Origin: Pseudomonas asuensis | GTDB taxonomy: Bacteria; Pseudomonadota; Gammaproteobacteria; Pseudomonadales; Pseudomonadaceae | Assembly (NCBI RefSeq): GCF_014646755.1 | Contig: NZ_BMNW01000010.1 | Span: 79,146-143,145 of the forward strand | Direction of reading: 5' to 3' | DNA length: 64,000 nt | In this document: one piece after another, positions 22,365 through 32,738 of the stretch | How positions within the stretch are numbered: the first letter of the stretch is position 1 | How the letters are laid out: every line of letters begins with the position of its first letter | Notes under the pieces: generated by a model | Databases searched by the model: none | What the model saw: the letters and a program-made list of their open reading frames with translations, nothing else | Told to the model about the DNA's origin: nothing | Program-made: the position numbers and the translations under genes

Positions 22365-23632
22365 GCAGTACCTCATTCAACAAGCAGCTCAAGACGGCTT
22401 TTTTTAGTGCGTTACTTGTGATTGCTGTGGCCTACCCCGTCCTCGGGCTTAAACTGACCACGGTGGGTATCGGGCTTGAAGTGCATGGCGCCAGCTCAAC
22501 CACTCTAGCTATTATTTTTGGCGCAGCTGTCCTGATGTTCATCTGGCAACTGGTACGTGACCGTATCCCTACGCCGCGCCGAGGCTATGGAAGCAAAAAC
22601 TCGCCACTCACCCGGCTGGGCACCAAGCTCACTGAACCGTCCGTCCAGCGCTGGGTCATTCTTGGGCTTATTCTGGTCGCCTTGGTTTGGCCTTTTTGGG
22701 GCTCGCGGGGGGCCGTGGACATCGCCACGCTGATCCTTATCTACGTGATGCTAGGTCTTGGGCTGAATATCGTGGTAGGCCTGGCAGGGCTTCTCGATCT
22801 GGGCTACGTAGGCTTTTATGCTGTGGGCGCTTACAGCTATGCCCTGCTCTCTCATTATTATGGCCTTGGATTCTGGATTTGCCTCCCTATTGCCGGCCTG
22901 ATGGCTGCGCTATTTGGTTTCTTATTGGGCTTTCCCGTGCTGCGCCTGAGAGGAGACTACCTGGCCATTGTGACGCTTGGTTTTGGCGAGATCATTCGTA
23001 TCCTGCTGCGCAACCTTACCAGCATCACTGGCGGCCCTAATGGCATCAGCGGCATCGACAAGCCTACGCTTTTCAATCTGACATTCGAGCGCCGTGCACC
23101 GGAAGGCATGCAGACGTTTCACGAGTTCTTTGGGATCGCCTATAACTCGAATTACAAGGTGATCTTCCTTTATCTCGTTGCGTTGTTGCTCGTGCTACTT
23201 ACGCTCTTTGTAATCAATCGGCTGCTGCGCATGCCCATTGGCCGAGCATGGGAAGCCCTACGCGAGGATGAAATTGCCTGTCGGGCATTGGGTTTGAATC
23301 CAACACTCATCAAATTATCCGCGTTTACGTTGGGTGCTTGTTTCGCGGGCTTTGCGGGCAGCTTTTTCGCGGCTCGCCAGGGGCTAGTATCACCAGAGTC
23401 GTTCACCTTTATCGAATCGGCCATCATTCTGGCGATTGTCGTTCTAGGCGGAATGGGTTCGCAGCTAGGCGTGATCCTGGCAGCTATTGTCATGATCCTG
23501 CTTCCAGAGTTAATGCGTGAATTTAGCGAATACCGCATGTTGATGTTTGGCGCCATGATGGTCCTGATGATGATCTGGCGGCCGCAAGGCCTGCTACCGA
23601 TGCAGCGCCCCCATTTGGAGCTGCGCAAATGA
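22361..23632 (+). CDS. braE: Branched-chain amino acid permease BraE (LivM)
   Basis: A 423-residue polytopic permease, partner of BraD. The LivM core is [31 protein letters not shown], with [15 protein letters not shown] and the coupling loop [18 protein letters not shown]. The N-terminal 90 residues add membrane segments as in Pseudomonas BraE. It overlaps both neighbours by ATGA. Confidence 0.95.
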   Translation: MSSTSFNKQLKTAFFSALLVIAVAYPVLGLKLTTVGIGLEVHGASSTTLAIIFGAAVLMFIWQLVRDRIPTPRRGYGSKNSPLTRLGTKLTEPSVQRWVILGLILVALVWPFWGSRGAVDIATLILIYVMLGLGLNIVVGLAGLLDLGYVGFYAVGAYSYALLSHYYGLGFWICLPIAGLMAALFGFLLGFPVLRLRGDYLAIVTLGFGEIIRILLRNLTSITGGPNGISGIDKPTLFNLTFERRAPEGMQTFHEFFGIAYNSNYKVIFLYLVALLLVLLTLFVINRLLRMPIGRAWEALREDEIACRALGLNPTLIKLSAFTLGACFAGFAGSFFAARQGLVSPESFTFIESAIILAIVVLGGMGSQLGVILAAIVMILLPELMREFSEYRMLMFGAMMVLMMIWRPQGLLPMQRPHLELRK

Positions 23633-24396
23633 ACCAGCCTATTCTGCAGGCTAAAGGCCTGACCATGCGCTTTGGCGGTCTTCTGGCCGTCAATGGCGTC
23701 AATATCAGTGTCGACGAAAAACAGGTTGTCTCTTTGATAGGGCCAAACGGTGCTGGCAAGACCACCGTTTTCAACTGCCTGACCGGTTTCTATCAACCTA
23801 CAGGAGGCGAGATCCTCCTCAGGGGCACGCCAATTCATGGCTTGCCTGGCCATCAGATTGCTCGCCGGGGCATTGTTCGTACCTTTCAGAACGTTCGACT
23901 GTTCAAGGAAATGACCGCGGTCGAAAACCTCTTGGTTGCCCAACATCGACACTTGAATACGAACTTTCTGGCTGGCCTTCTCAAGACCCCTGCATTTCGC
24001 CGGGCTGAAGCGGAGGCCATGGAGTTTGCCCGCCACTGGCTTGAGGAAGTTAACCTTACTGATGTGGCCAACCGTCCCGCGGGTAACTTGGCTTATGGTC
24101 AACAGCGCCGTCTTGAGATTGCTCGCTGCATGATGACGCGCCCTCAACTTCTCATGCTTGACGAGCCTGCTGCTGGCCTCAATCCTCGAGAGACAGATGA
24201 TTTGAAAGCGTTGATTTCCCTGCTACGGGACCAGCATGGAGTTACCGTACTGCTCATTGAGCATGATATGCACTTGGTCATGAGCATCTCCGATCACATC
24301 GTCGTGATCAACCAGGGAAGCCCTTTGACCGATGGCACGCCAGAAGAAATTCGTAACAATCCTGACGTGATCAAAGCCTACCTGGGAGAAGCGTGA
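23629..24396 (+). CDS. braF: Branched-chain amino acid transporter ATPase BraF (LivG)
   Basis: A 255-residue ABC ATPase. Walker A is GPNGAGKTT and Walker B is [26 protein letters not shown] takes the place of the usual LSGGQ, as in LivG proteins. It ends [10 protein letters not shown], the common LivG tail. The start overlaps the braE stop by 4 bases. Confidence 0.95.
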   Translation: MNQPILQAKGLTMRFGGLLAVNGVNISVDEKQVVSLIGPNGAGKTTVFNCLTGFYQPTGGEILLRGTPIHGLPGHQIARRGIVRTFQNVRLFKEMTAVENLLVAQHRHLNTNFLAGLLKTPAFRRAEAEAMEFARHWLEEVNLTDVANRPAGNLAYGQQRRLEIARCMMTRPQLLMLDEPAAGLNPRETDDLKALISLLRDQHGVTVLLIEHDMHLVMSISDHIVVINQGSPLTDGTPEEIRNNPDVIKAYLGEA

Positions 24397-25097
24397 TGCT
24401 GCAGTTTGAAAACGTTTCGACCTTCTATGGAAAAATCCAGGCCTTGCACGGGGTCAGTCTGTCCGTCAACAAAGGGGAGATCGTTACGCTCATTGGTGCC
24501 AATGGTGCGGGTAAGTCCACTCTTCTGATGACGTTATGCGGCTCTCCCAAAGCAGCCGAAGGCAGTATTCGTTACGAAGGAGAGGAGTTGGTCGGAAAGG
24601 ACTCATCTGAAATCATGCGCAAGGGTATTGCAGTGGTGCCTGAAGGCCGCCGTGTCTTTGCTCGCCTGACAGTTGAAGAAAACCTCGCCATGGGCGGCTT
24701 TTTCACTGACAAGCATGCCTATGATAATCAGCTTGAGAAAGTACTTGGCCTATTCCCTCGCCTAAAGGAGCGCTACCATCAGCGCGGCGGCACCATGTCA
24801 GGCGGAGAGCAGCAGATGCTGGCCATTGGTCGCGCCATGATGAGCCACCCACGCCTGCTACTGCTTGACGAGCCCTCACTAGGCCTTGCACCCATCATCA
24901 TCCAACAGATCTTCGATATCATCGAGCAGTTGCGTGAGGATGGCGTAACCGTCTTCCTAGTCGAGCAGAATGCCAACCAGGCACTCAAACTGGCAGATCG
25001 CGGCTACGTTCTGGAGAACGGCCATATCGTCATGCAGGATACGGGCGAAGCGCTATTAGCCAACCCGGACGTGCGTAAAGCCTACCTGGGGGGTTGA
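24396..25097 (+). CDS. braG: Branched-chain amino acid transporter ATPase BraG (LivF)
   Basis: A 233-residue ABC ATPase. Walker A is GANGAGKST, the signature is MSGGEQQMLAIGRAMM, and Walker B is LLLLDEPSLGLAP; VVPEGRRVF is the LivF signature. The ATG at 24396 shares one base with the braF stop; a GTG at 24393 is a possible alternative. It ends the bra operon, before a terminator. Confidence 0.94.
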   Translation: MLQFENVSTFYGKIQALHGVSLSVNKGEIVTLIGANGAGKSTLLMTLCGSPKAAEGSIRYEGEELVGKDSSEIMRKGIAVVPEGRRVFARLTVEENLAMGGFFTDKHAYDNQLEKVLGLFPRLKERYHQRGGTMSGGEQQMLAIGRAMMSHPRLLLLDEPSLGLAPIIIQQIFDIIEQLREDGVTVFLVEQNANQALKLADRGYVLENGHIVMQDTGEALLANPDVRKAYLGG

Positions 25098-25103
25098 ACA
25101 TCG

Positions 25104-25135
25104 CTTGTGCGCTCTGTTCAAAAAGAGCGCACAAG
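25104..25135 (+). terminator. Terminator of the bra operon
   Basis: Perfect 12-bp stem CTTGTGCGCTCT / AGAGCGCACAAG with an 8-base loop, followed by TTCATTT. It lies 6 bp past the braG stop. Confidence 0.85.
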
Positions 25136-25206
25136 TTCATTTCAGCCTTGTCCTAATCGATATAGCTCAGTAACGTTGCCACCCTCGTTTCAATGGAGAG
25201 CTCTCG

Positions 25207-25896
25207 ATGTTAGCGCCACGCTTGCTGTTGCCCCTGACTTTACTGGCCACGCTGCTAGCAGGCTGCCATAGCACCCCAAGCGATAGCATCGCTTCGTCCA
25301 AGGCCTCTCAAGGTGTTCGCTTGCAGGGCGATCTTCGACTGGCAAACGATCAGCTGTTATTTCGCCCCTGCCAGGAGCAACGCTATTTTCAAATAGACGA
25401 TGCGGCCAATACATCTATCATTAGCGATGCCCACGAACTGACAGCTGATAGCGGGGCCAATAGCCTGTTTGCAGATCTGCGCGGCAAGATGAAGTCGGGA
25501 GGCTCTGCTGGAAGCGACGGTGTATTTGCAGTATCTGAAGTATATCGCATGCAGTACACCGGACCCGGATGCTCGGATCCAAGCTTCAAGCGACTAACGC
25601 TTCGTGCGGCCGGTCATGCGCCCGAGTGGAACGTTGTCGTAAGCGGCCAAGGTATGGTTATAGCTTCAAGTGATCGCAGCCAACAGGCGCTCCCCTACCT
25701 ACAGGAACAGTTACCGGATGGCAGACGCAGCCTCTCTACCGAGGCCAACGGTGAACATGTCGAGCTATGGGTAAGCCCGCAGCGTTGCGTTGATGAAAGC
25801 ACAGGGACGGTCCAGTCTCTTCAGGCTGAATTGCGCGTTAACGGCAAAAGCATGTCAGGCTGTGCTCATTATGGTGGTGCAACTGACACCCATTAA
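25207..25896 (+). CDS. Putative outer-membrane or periplasmic lipoprotein
   Basis: A 229-residue protein with a lipoprotein signal; the lipobox LLAGC places the modified Cys at residue 20. The mature part has regularly placed cysteines (CQEQRYF, GPGCSDP, RCVDES, GCAHYGG), suggesting disulfides, and resembles COG3650-type lipoproteins with two similar beta domains. GGAGAG precedes the ATG. It stands alone between the bra operon and a c-di-GMP gene. Function unknown. Confidence 0.8.
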   Translation: MLAPRLLLPLTLLATLLAGCHSTPSDSIASSKASQGVRLQGDLRLANDQLLFRPCQEQRYFQIDDAANTSIISDAHELTADSGANSLFADLRGKMKSGGSAGSDGVFAVSEVYRMQYTGPGCSDPSFKRLTLRAAGHAPEWNVVVSGQGMVIASSDRSQQALPYLQEQLPDGRRSLSTEANGEHVELWVSPQRCVDESTGTVQSLQAELRVNGKSMSGCAHYGGATDTH

Positions 25897-26162
25897 AGCA
25901 ACTCAATACGGCGTGCTGCAATCAAGCCTTTAGGCAGCACGCATTAAAGCCGGATCTTCTACCTGTCTCACGTCTAACAGCAAACCCAGCCTCTCTAAGT
26001 ACCTCGTTTCAGCTATACAGCATAAAGTTTTGTTTAATATCTGTTTTAGCTGAATTATTTCATAGATCAGTCGACACCTTATAGGATGCCTTCGCCTCCA
26101 AGGGCGGCCATCCGGTATCAACACCTATACTCCAAAACCACTCTGTGCCGCTTTTGCCTACT

Positions 26163-28679
26163 ATGCTCAGTACTGCTTTTACTCGCCGCGTATTCCCCTT
26201 GGTTACAGCGCTACTGTTTCTGATGTTTACGCTGACGTGTGGATTGTTGATCCATAATGCGCGTAGCCAGGACAAGCAAGCTCAGGCAGATACGTTGTAC
26301 GCGGCCCAAAAAGCGCTTGAGGATTTGGATACAAGCATTAAGAAGGCTATATCGGACTATGCCAAATGGGGTGAGCTTTACAGGAACATGCACCTCAAGC
26401 TCAACGTCAACTGGGCCTATGACGGAGAGAATCTAGGCGAATCAATCTATGAGCTTTATGGTTTTCAGGGACTGCTGGTCTTAAACCCACAGGACGAAAC
26501 AGTCTATTCATTGTTTGAAGGCGAACAGACGCCTCTTGATGCCAAACAATGGATACAAGGCGACCTTGAAGGACTGCTGAACAAAGCACGCGCCTCTGAA
26601 AATAAAGACGAGGTCCTCAGCCAGCTTCTTAAGGTTGATGGAATACCTGCCATCGTGGCCGCCGGATCCATTACGCCTGGAAAAGATCCAACCGTTAAAG
26701 AGCGACCCGGCCCGCAGTCAGTACTTCTTTTCGTCCATATCCTTACGCCTGATAAGTTGAAAGAGCTAGGCACGCAATACGGGTTGATCAATCTGCGAAC
26801 CACACTAGCACCTCAGATTGATGGCTCGTCCACACTTCAACTTTCACCTGATGCTGATAGCTATCTTGCCTGGGACCCGCCCCGGCACGGAAAGGCATTG
26901 CTTGACTCAATCCTTCCATTTTTCGGTATCGCAGGACTCATGCTGATCGCATCGACCTGGCTGGTACTGCGCAATGCACTCGCTACAGCAAAGCTCATGG
27001 AAGCTCATTATCGTGAGCTGACTCGAAGCAAAGAGGCGCTGGCCATTAGTGAGGAACGCTTCAGGGATGTGGCAGAAGCTGCCTCGGATTGGCTATGGGA
27101 AGTTGATGCTAAATACTGCCTGACTTATCTCTCGGGCCGCTTCGAGGAAGTAACCGGCACTGCACCGGATCTATGGATCGGCAAAAGTCTTGATGAACTC
27201 TTATCGACAAACAACGAGCCGCTGACAATATGGTTGAGTCACCAGAAGGAAACTTCTGGTTCTTCCCCCCTTGTCTGCCACTACCATGATCGGCAAGGCA
27301 AAGAACGAACCTGCCGGGTTTCAGCGCGCCCGATAAAAGATGGAACCCAGGGTTTCCGGGGAACGGCTAGCGACATCACGGACGAGGTTAAGGCACTTGC
27401 ACAGATAAAGCACCTCTCTCTGCATGATTCCCTCACCGATTTGCCTAATCGTAATCGCCTAAATGATTTCCTTAACAAGCATGTGGGCTCATCTACACGC
27501 CTCGCCCCTGTTGCCTTGTTAAGTATTGACCTTGACCGCTTCAAGCCAGTTAACGATGCACTGGGCCATGCAGCAGGGGACAGAGTACTTAGAGAGGTAG
27601 CCAAGCGCCTACGAAATTGTATCCGCGAAGCCGATTTGGTTGCTCGAATCGGTGGCGATGAATTTATCGTCGTCATGACGCGTGTTCAAGGACATGAAGA
27701 AATCTCAGCATTAAGCTCACGTATCATTGACCAGCTCCATCAGCCTATCCGGATTGAGGAGCAGACGGTGTTTATTGGAGGGAGTATCGGCGTTGCACTG
27801 GCTCCGTCTGATACTGACAAGGCCGAAGAACTTCTGCGACTGGCCGATATAGCGCTCTACCAATCCAAGGCTGCGGGCCGTAATACGTGGCGCTTTTATT
27901 CACATGAAATGAATGAGCTGATTATCAGCAGGCGGCGTTTAGAAAGTGACTTACGTCAGGCCTTGGAAAGAGACGAGCTAAGCCTCCACTTTCAACCGCG
28001 TTACTCCCTAACGGGAGATCGGCTGACTGGGTTTGAAGCATTATTACGCTGGCACCATCCTGAGCATGGTTTGCTAATGCCAGACCGTTTCATTGCACTG
28101 GCGGAAGACACCGGCCTTATCGTTCCTATCGGAAACTGGGTCTTGATGAGCGCGTGTAAGATAGCTGCGAGCTGGCCACAACCCGTAGGCATTTCGGTCA
28201 ACCTTTCGCCGCGACAGTTCGGTCGACACGACCTGATCAACCAGGTACAGCACGCGCTGACTGAGAGCGGGCTGGATTCGTCCAGACTCGAGTTAGAGAT
28301 TACTGAGCGCGTCATGCTGGATGATGCTGACGGAGCCCTGGAAACACTCAATAGTCTAAAGGCGCTGGGGCTGCGTCTCCATATGGATGACTTTGGAACA
28401 GGTTTCTCCTCTTTAGGGTACTTACGCAGCTATCCCTTCGACGGCATTAAGATTGACCGGAGCTTTGTTGCAGGCATCGGTAAAAACCCAGACGATCGCG
28501 CTATCGTCCAGGCCATTATCACACTAGGCCAATCCCTGGGCATGATCGTGACAGCAGAAGGCGTAGAAACGGCAGAGCAACTTGAACGCCTACGTGGCGA
28601 TGCCTGTGATGAAGTACAGGGCTTTCACTTCAGCAAGGCATTGCCTGCGCATGAGCTTAGCTTGCTATTTGGTCAATGA
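26163..28679 (+). CDS. CHASE4-PAS-GGDEF-EAL membrane c-di-GMP enzyme
   Basis: An 838-residue sensor enzyme anchored by two membrane segments (about 9-31 and 250-272) that enclose a periplasmic CHASE4 sensor domain. A PAS domain (about 295-415) follows, then GGDEF (497-501) and EAL (625-627). The diguanylate cyclase motif RIGGDEF is intact, and READ five residues upstream is a complete RxxD inhibitory site. EALLRW, NLSPRQF, ELEITE and DDFGTG indicate an intact phosphodiesterase. It may therefore be truly bifunctional. The start ATG at 26163 was preferred over a GTG at 26145; neither has a good ribosome site. Confidence 0.92.
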   Translation: MLSTAFTRRVFPLVTALLFLMFTLTCGLLIHNARSQDKQAQADTLYAAQKALEDLDTSIKKAISDYAKWGELYRNMHLKLNVNWAYDGENLGESIYELYGFQGLLVLNPQDETVYSLFEGEQTPLDAKQWIQGDLEGLLNKARASENKDEVLSQLLKVDGIPAIVAAGSITPGKDPTVKERPGPQSVLLFVHILTPDKLKELGTQYGLINLRTTLAPQIDGSSTLQLSPDADSYLAWDPPRHGKALLDSILPFFGIAGLMLIASTWLVLRNALATAKLMEAHYRELTRSKEALAISEERFRDVAEAASDWLWEVDAKYCLTYLSGRFEEVTGTAPDLWIGKSLDELLSTNNEPLTIWLSHQKETSGSSPLVCHYHDRQGKERTCRVSARPIKDGTQGFRGTASDITDEVKALAQIKHLSLHDSLTDLPNRNRLNDFLNKHVGSSTRLAPVALLSIDLDRFKPVNDALGHAAGDRVLREVAKRLRNCIREADLVARIGGDEFIVVMTRVQGHEEISALSSRIIDQLHQPIRIEEQTVFIGGSIGVALAPSDTDKAEELLRLADIALYQSKAAGRNTWRFYSHEMNELIISRRRLESDLRQALERDELSLHFQPRYSLTGDRLTGFEALLRWHHPEHGLLMPDRFIALAEDTGLIVPIGNWVLMSACKIAASWPQPVGISVNLSPRQFGRHDLINQVQHALTESGLDSSRLELEITERVMLDDADGALETLNSLKALGLRLHMDDFGTGFSSLGYLRSYPFDGIKIDRSFVAGIGKNPDDRAIVQAIITLGQSLGMIVTAEGVETAEQLERLRGDACDEVQGFHFSKALPAHELSLLFGQ

Positions 28680-28697
28680 AGCAGTGCCTAATGCTTA

Positions 28698-29657
28698 TCA
28701 GCGCTCGGCAACAACTGTGATATCCGGCCCAGCTCCACGCCGCTGATTACGATCGTCACGCGGCGTCACCCCAAAGAAGTTTCGATAGGCGCTGGAAAAA
28801 TGGGGCCCTGATGAAAAGCCACACGACAAACCAATCTGGATGATGGACTTGCTGGTTTGCATCAGCATCTTGCGCGCACGGTTCAGCCGAAGTTCCAGAT
28901 AATACTGGCTTGGCACACGTGATAGATACTGCTTGAAGATCCGCTCAAGTTGGCGACGTGACACGCACACATGCTGTGCAATCTCGTCCGTGGTGAGCGG
29001 CTCTTCAATGTTGGCTTCCATGAGCATGACGGCCTGAGTCAATTTCGGGTGACTGGAGCCCAAGCGGTTTTTTAACGGGATACGCTGCCGCTCATTGCCT
29101 TCACGGATGCGCTCGACAACCAACTCCTCCGAGACAACACCGGCCAGATCGGCGCCATGGTCATGGCTTAGCATAGCCAAGACCATATCCAGAATAGCCA
29201 GGCCACCACAGGCAGAAAGTCGATCGCGATCCCACTCGAAAAGATGGTTAGTTGCGATAACCTTGGGGTACTGCTCGGCGAAATCATCCAGCCAGCGCCA
29301 ATGCACCGCAGCCCGGTATCCATCGAGCAGACCTGACTGCGCCAAGGGAAACACACCAGCTGAAATGGCGCCTACCTGCACGCCGGATCGAGCACATTGC
29401 TTCAGGGCAGTACTTAATGAAGCCGAAAGTGATTTCGGAACTTCATCGGCAAGCAAAAACAGCCGCTGGTAGCGCTCTAACTGAGCAGACCATGAAACAT
29501 GCGTCAACCGCTGTTCCGCCTGATCAATGCGAATCAGCTCAAGCACATACTCAGCACCAGATTGCTGACGTTGAGCCACTCGCAAGGCTTCTTCGGCCAG
29601 GGCAACCGTCAAGGGCCGGACTTCAGGCCAAATCAAAAAGCCTATACGGATGGCCAT
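28698..29657 (-). CDS. argR: AraC-family arginine-responsive regulator ArgR
   Basis: A 319-residue regulator with an N-terminal DJ-1/PfpI-like (GlxA) domain (about 1-190) and a C-terminal AraC double helix-turn-helix. The latter contains TTDEIAQHVCVSRRQLERIFK and SIIQIGLSCGFSSGPHFSSAYR. It is the pseudomonad ArgR, an activator of arginine uptake and catabolism, unrelated to E. coli ArgR. It lies 3 bp after aotP on the same strand, the expected position at the end of the aot operon, so it is probably co-transcribed and autoregulated. Confidence 0.93.
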   Translation of the reverse strand: MAIRIGFLIWPEVRPLTVALAEEALRVAQRQQSGAEYVLELIRIDQAEQRLTHVSWSAQLERYQRLFLLADEVPKSLSASLSTALKQCARSGVQVGAISAGVFPLAQSGLLDGYRAAVHWRWLDDFAEQYPKVIATNHLFEWDRDRLSACGGLAILDMVLAMLSHDHGADLAGVVSEELVVERIREGNERQRIPLKNRLGSSHPKLTQAVMLMEANIEEPLTTDEIAQHVCVSRRQLERIFKQYLSRVPSQYYLELRLNRARKMLMQTSKSIIQIGLSCGFSSGPHFSSAYRNFFGVTPRDDRNQRRGAGPDITVVAER

Positions 29658-29660
29658 AAT

Positions 29661-30425
29661 TTACTTCAAGCTGCCCGACAGGAATTGTTGAAGCCGCACA
29701 CTGCTTGGATTAGCCAAGACCTCACGAGGATTACCAGACTCTTCAACACGTCCTTGATGCAAAAAGATAACCTGATTGGAAACCTCTCTGGCAAAGCCCA
29801 TTTCATGGGTGACAACCACCATGGTACGCCCTTCAAGCGCCAGGTCACGCATAACCTTGAGTACATCACCTACCAGCTCAGGATCAAGGGCAGAGGTTGG
29901 CTCATCGAACAGCATGACTTCAGGCTCCATGGCCAAAGCGCGGGCTATCGCTACACGCTGCTGCTCGCCGCCTGACATATGAGCAGGGTACGCATCCTTA
30001 CGATGGGATACCCCAACCTTGGCGAGATAGCGCTCGGCCCGCTCAATGGCCTCCGCTTTAGGGACGCCCAAGACATGGATCGGCGCCTCGATGACGTTTT
30101 GCATCACAGTCATGTGGGACCATAAGTTGAAATGCTGAAACACCATGGCCAGACGCGAACGCATCTTCTGAAGCTGCTTCGGATCTGCAGCTCTGAGCGC
30201 ACCCTGCTTGGTAGGCTGCAGCTTAAGCTCTTCACCATTTAGCAGGATTTTGCCTGCATGAGGCTGCTCCAACATATTGATGCAACGAAGCAACGTCGAC
30301 TTACCCGAGCCACTGGAGCCGATAATGCTGATGACATCGCCAGCCTTGGCTGCAAGCGAAACACCCTTGATCACCTCGTGATCACCGTAACGCTTGTGCA
30401 AATCCTGTATTTCAAGTTTGAACAT
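29661..30425 (-). CDS. aotP: Arginine/ornithine ABC transporter ATPase AotP
   Basis: A 254-residue polar amino acid ABC ATPase. Walker A is GSSGSGKST, the signature is [16 protein letters not shown], and Walker B is [13 protein letters not shown]. The HisP-like features [14 protein letters not shown] and [17 protein letters not shown] are present. It belongs to aotJQMP-argR and drives import of arginine and ornithine. Confidence 0.95.
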   Translation of the reverse strand: MFKLEIQDLHKRYGDHEVIKGVSLAAKAGDVISIIGSSGSGKSTLLRCINMLEQPHAGKILLNGEELKLQPTKQGALRAADPKQLQKMRSRLAMVFQHFNLWSHMTVMQNVIEAPIHVLGVPKAEAIERAERYLAKVGVSHRKDAYPAHMSGGEQQRVAIARALAMEPEVMLFDEPTSALDPELVGDVLKVMRDLALEGRTMVVVTHEMGFAREVSNQVIFLHQGRVEESGNPREVLANPSSVRLQQFLSGSLK

Positions 30426-30483
30426 GGTTTCAAAGCCTTGATTAGTCTAGCCAGTGCACGCCGCCCCGGCTCGTACCCGATAT

Positions 30484-31182
30484 TTAATGTTTACGAGGTG
30501 CCAAATAGGCGAGCCAGCGCCGCTCGGCCAGTTTGAATAGCCGGACCAGGATGAACGTCAGGGCAAGATAGAAGATGCCTGCTGTTACATAGGCCTCGAA
30601 AGGCAAATAAAACTGGGAGTTTACAGTACGTGCCGCGCCCGTGATGTCGACCAAGGTTACGATTGAAGCCAAACTGGTCGTCTGCAGCATCATGATGACC
30701 TCATTACTGTACTGAGGTAGAGCACGACGCAATGCCGAAGGCAGTACGATTCGCCTATACATAAGCGCACGGGACATTCCCATTGCCTGAGCGGCTTCAA
30801 TCTCACCATGCGGCGTTGCCTTCAAGCTACCCGCAATAATCTCGGCGGTATAAGCACTGGTATTGATGGCAAAGGCAAGGCAGGCACAAAACGTGGCATT
30901 CGACAGCCAAGGCCAGAGCCAACTTTCCCTTACTGCCTCGAATTGAGCCAGGCCGTAATAGATCAGGAAAAGCTGCACCAGCCCGGGGGTACCTCGGATT
31001 ACGTAGGTATAAAGCCAGGCGGGAAAGTTGACGACTATTCGCCTGGATACGCGCATGAATGCCAGCGGGATGGCAACAGTCAGTCCAATGACCAGAGAAA
31101 CGGCCAACAACTTTAAGGTAACCAGAAGACCGCTCAGGTAAAGCGGCAAATTCTCCCAAATGACGTTGTAGTCAAAGATCAT
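30484..31182 (-). CDS. aotM: Arginine/ornithine ABC permease AotM
   Basis: A 232-residue HisM-type permease with five or so hydrophobic segments. VIRGTPGLVQLFLIYYG and the coupling loop GEIEAAQAMGMSRALMYRRI are typical. Its ATG overlaps the aotQ stop (ATGA). A 58-bp gap to aotP leaves no room for the aotO gene found here in P. aeruginosa. Confidence 0.94.
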   Translation of the reverse strand: MIFDYNVIWENLPLYLSGLLVTLKLLAVSLVIGLTVAIPLAFMRVSRRIVVNFPAWLYTYVIRGTPGLVQLFLIYYGLAQFEAVRESWLWPWLSNATFCACLAFAINTSAYTAEIIAGSLKATPHGEIEAAQAMGMSRALMYRRIVLPSALRRALPQYSNEVIMMLQTTSLASIVTLVDITGAARTVNSQFYLPFEAYVTAGIFYLALTFILVRLFKLAERRWLAYLAPRKH

Positions 31183-31868
31183 AGGTCAGCCACCTTAACG
31201 CCTGCCGAGTAACGCTTTTCAACCAGCCGCAGCAGCAGTAGCGACACACTGGTAATAATCAGGTAAAGCGCCGCAACAGCCAGATAGAAGGTAAAGGGCT
31301 CGCGAGTCGCATCAGCCGCCTGCTTGGCCTTAAACATCATGTCCTGCAACCCTACCAGGGAAATCAGCGCTGTTGCCTTGGTCAGCACCAACCAATTGTT
31401 AGTAAACCCTGGAATAGCAAGTCGAATCATTTGCGGGACAAGAATTCGGAAAAACACTTGGGTGCTACGCATACCATAGGCGACACCGGCCTCAGCCTGC
31501 CCTTTTGGAATACCCAGGAAAGCACCACGAAAGGTTTCTGATAGATACGCGCCGAAAATAAAACCCAGCGTAAACACACCTGCCGCAAATGGATTGATAT
31601 CGATGTAATCGTCGTACCCCACCATAGGTGCCAGACGATTAACCAGATCCTGACCACCATAGAAGATCAGAAGAATCAATACCAGGTCAGGTATACCCCG
31701 AATGACCGTCGAATACAGATCGCCCAGCCAAGCTAGCCAGCGTACCGGTGAAAGGCGAAAGGCCGCCCCAGCCAAGCCCAGGCCGCAAGCCAACACCATG
31801 GATATCAGGGCCAGCTGTATGGTAAGCCAGGCACCGTCGGCAATATTCGCCCCGTAGCCGTTAAGCAT
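31179..31868 (-). CDS. aotQ: Arginine/ornithine ABC permease AotQ
   Basis: A 229-residue HisQ-type permease. VIRGIPDLVLILLIFYGGQDL and the coupling loop GQAEAGVAYGMRSTQVFFRI are diagnostic. The start ATG at 31868 was chosen because GAGGAG lies 9 bases upstream; the TTG at 31877 directly abuts that ribosome site and cannot use it. It pairs with AotM. Confidence 0.94.
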   Translation of the reverse strand: MLNGYGANIADGAWLTIQLALISMVLACGLGLAGAAFRLSPVRWLAWLGDLYSTVIRGIPDLVLILLIFYGGQDLVNRLAPMVGYDDYIDINPFAAGVFTLGFIFGAYLSETFRGAFLGIPKGQAEAGVAYGMRSTQVFFRILVPQMIRLAIPGFTNNWLVLTKATALISLVGLQDMMFKAKQAADATREPFTFYLAVAALYLIITSVSLLLLRLVEKRYSAGVKVADL

Positions 31869-31916
31869 AGTGGACAACTCCTCAGCGCAACAGAATCAGG
31901 CGCCCAGATACAAAAC

Positions 31917-31946
31917 AGGCGCGGTGGCAGTGAAGCCACCACGCCT
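31917..31946 (-). terminator. Intercistronic hairpin between aotJ and aotQ
   Basis: AGGCGCGGTGGC and GCCACCACGCCT pair over 12 positions with one mismatch, around a 6-base loop. It lies just after the aotJ stop in the direction of transcription. It probably lowers permease expression relative to the binding protein, like the hairpin after braC. Confidence 0.7.
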
Positions 31947-31958
31947 CGTCAGGATTTC

Positions 31959-32738
31959 TTAATTTCCGTAGATATTGAAATTAAAGTATTGGTCCTGAAT
32001 CTTTTTATAAGTGCCATTTTCACGAATGGTGCTTATTGCTGTATTCAGCTTTTCTTTAAGCTCGCCGTCGTTCTTGCGCACCGCAATACCGATGCCCTCA
32101 CCGAAGTATTTGGGATCATTGAAATCAGGCCCGGCAAATGCGAATCCTTTACCCGTGTCGGTTTTCAGAAAACCATCATCCAGCAGCGTAGCGTCTGCCA
32201 ATGTGCCATCGAGACGGCCCGCTGTCAGATCAAGATAGATCTCATTCTGGGAGCTGTAACGAGTAATACTTACGCCAGCAGGCTCCAGGACCTCAGTGGC
32301 AAAGCGGTCATGAATACTGCCGCGCTGCACACCCAGCTTCTTACCCTTGAGGTCGGTCTTGATATCGTTGACCTGAGCTCCCTCTTTCATGACCAGTTTG
32401 GCTGGCGAATTGTAGTATTTGTTGGTGAAGTCAACGGAGCGCTTACGCTCATCGGTAATGGACATTGATGACAGGATCATATCGATCTTGCGCACCTTGA
32501 GCGCAGGAATAAGCCCATCAAACTCTTGCTCAACCCATTGGCACTTGACCTTCATTTCGGCACAAAGCGCATTACCGATGTCATAGTCAAAACCTACAAT
32601 GCTGCCATCAGCTGCTTTTGACGCAAAGGGTGGATACGCTGCTTCGATTCCAATGCGAACTGGCTTGCCATCGGCTGCCACGGATACGTTGGTGAGAACA
32701 GACAGCGCGAGAGCGCCAAGCAATGCCAGCTTTTTCAT
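31959..32738 (-). CDS. aotJ: Arginine/ornithine periplasmic binding protein AotJ
   Basis: A 259-residue secreted binding protein of the Lys/Arg/Orn type, with a signal peptide of about 22 residues ([20 protein letters not shown]). It has [24 protein letters not shown] and the ligand-loop motif [20 protein letters not shown]. The start at 32738 was chosen by the signal peptide; the 40 in-frame residues upstream look non-coding. It is the first gene of the operon. A putative ArgR half-site lies about 140 bp upstream. Confidence 0.95.
   Translation of the reverse strand: MKKLALLGALALSVLTNVSVAADGKPVRIGIEAAYPPFASKAADGSIVGFDYDIGNALCAEMKVKCQWVEQEFDGLIPALKVRKIDMILSSMSITDERKRSVDFTNKYYNSPAKLVMKEGAQVNDIKTDLKGKKLGVQRGSIHDRFATEVLEPAGVSITRYSSQNEIYLDLTAGRLDGTLADATLLDDGFLKTDTGKGFAFAGPDFNDPKYFGEGIGIAVRKNDGELKEKLNTAISTIRENGTYKKIQDQYFNFNIYGN

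Noticed and set aside
23170..24147. 325-codon leftward frame opposite braE/braF
   Set aside because: Overlaps two well-identified genes; no independent evidence.
24408..24418. PsrA-like GAAAACGTTTC
   Set aside because: It lies inside the braG coding sequence and reflects ordinary codons.
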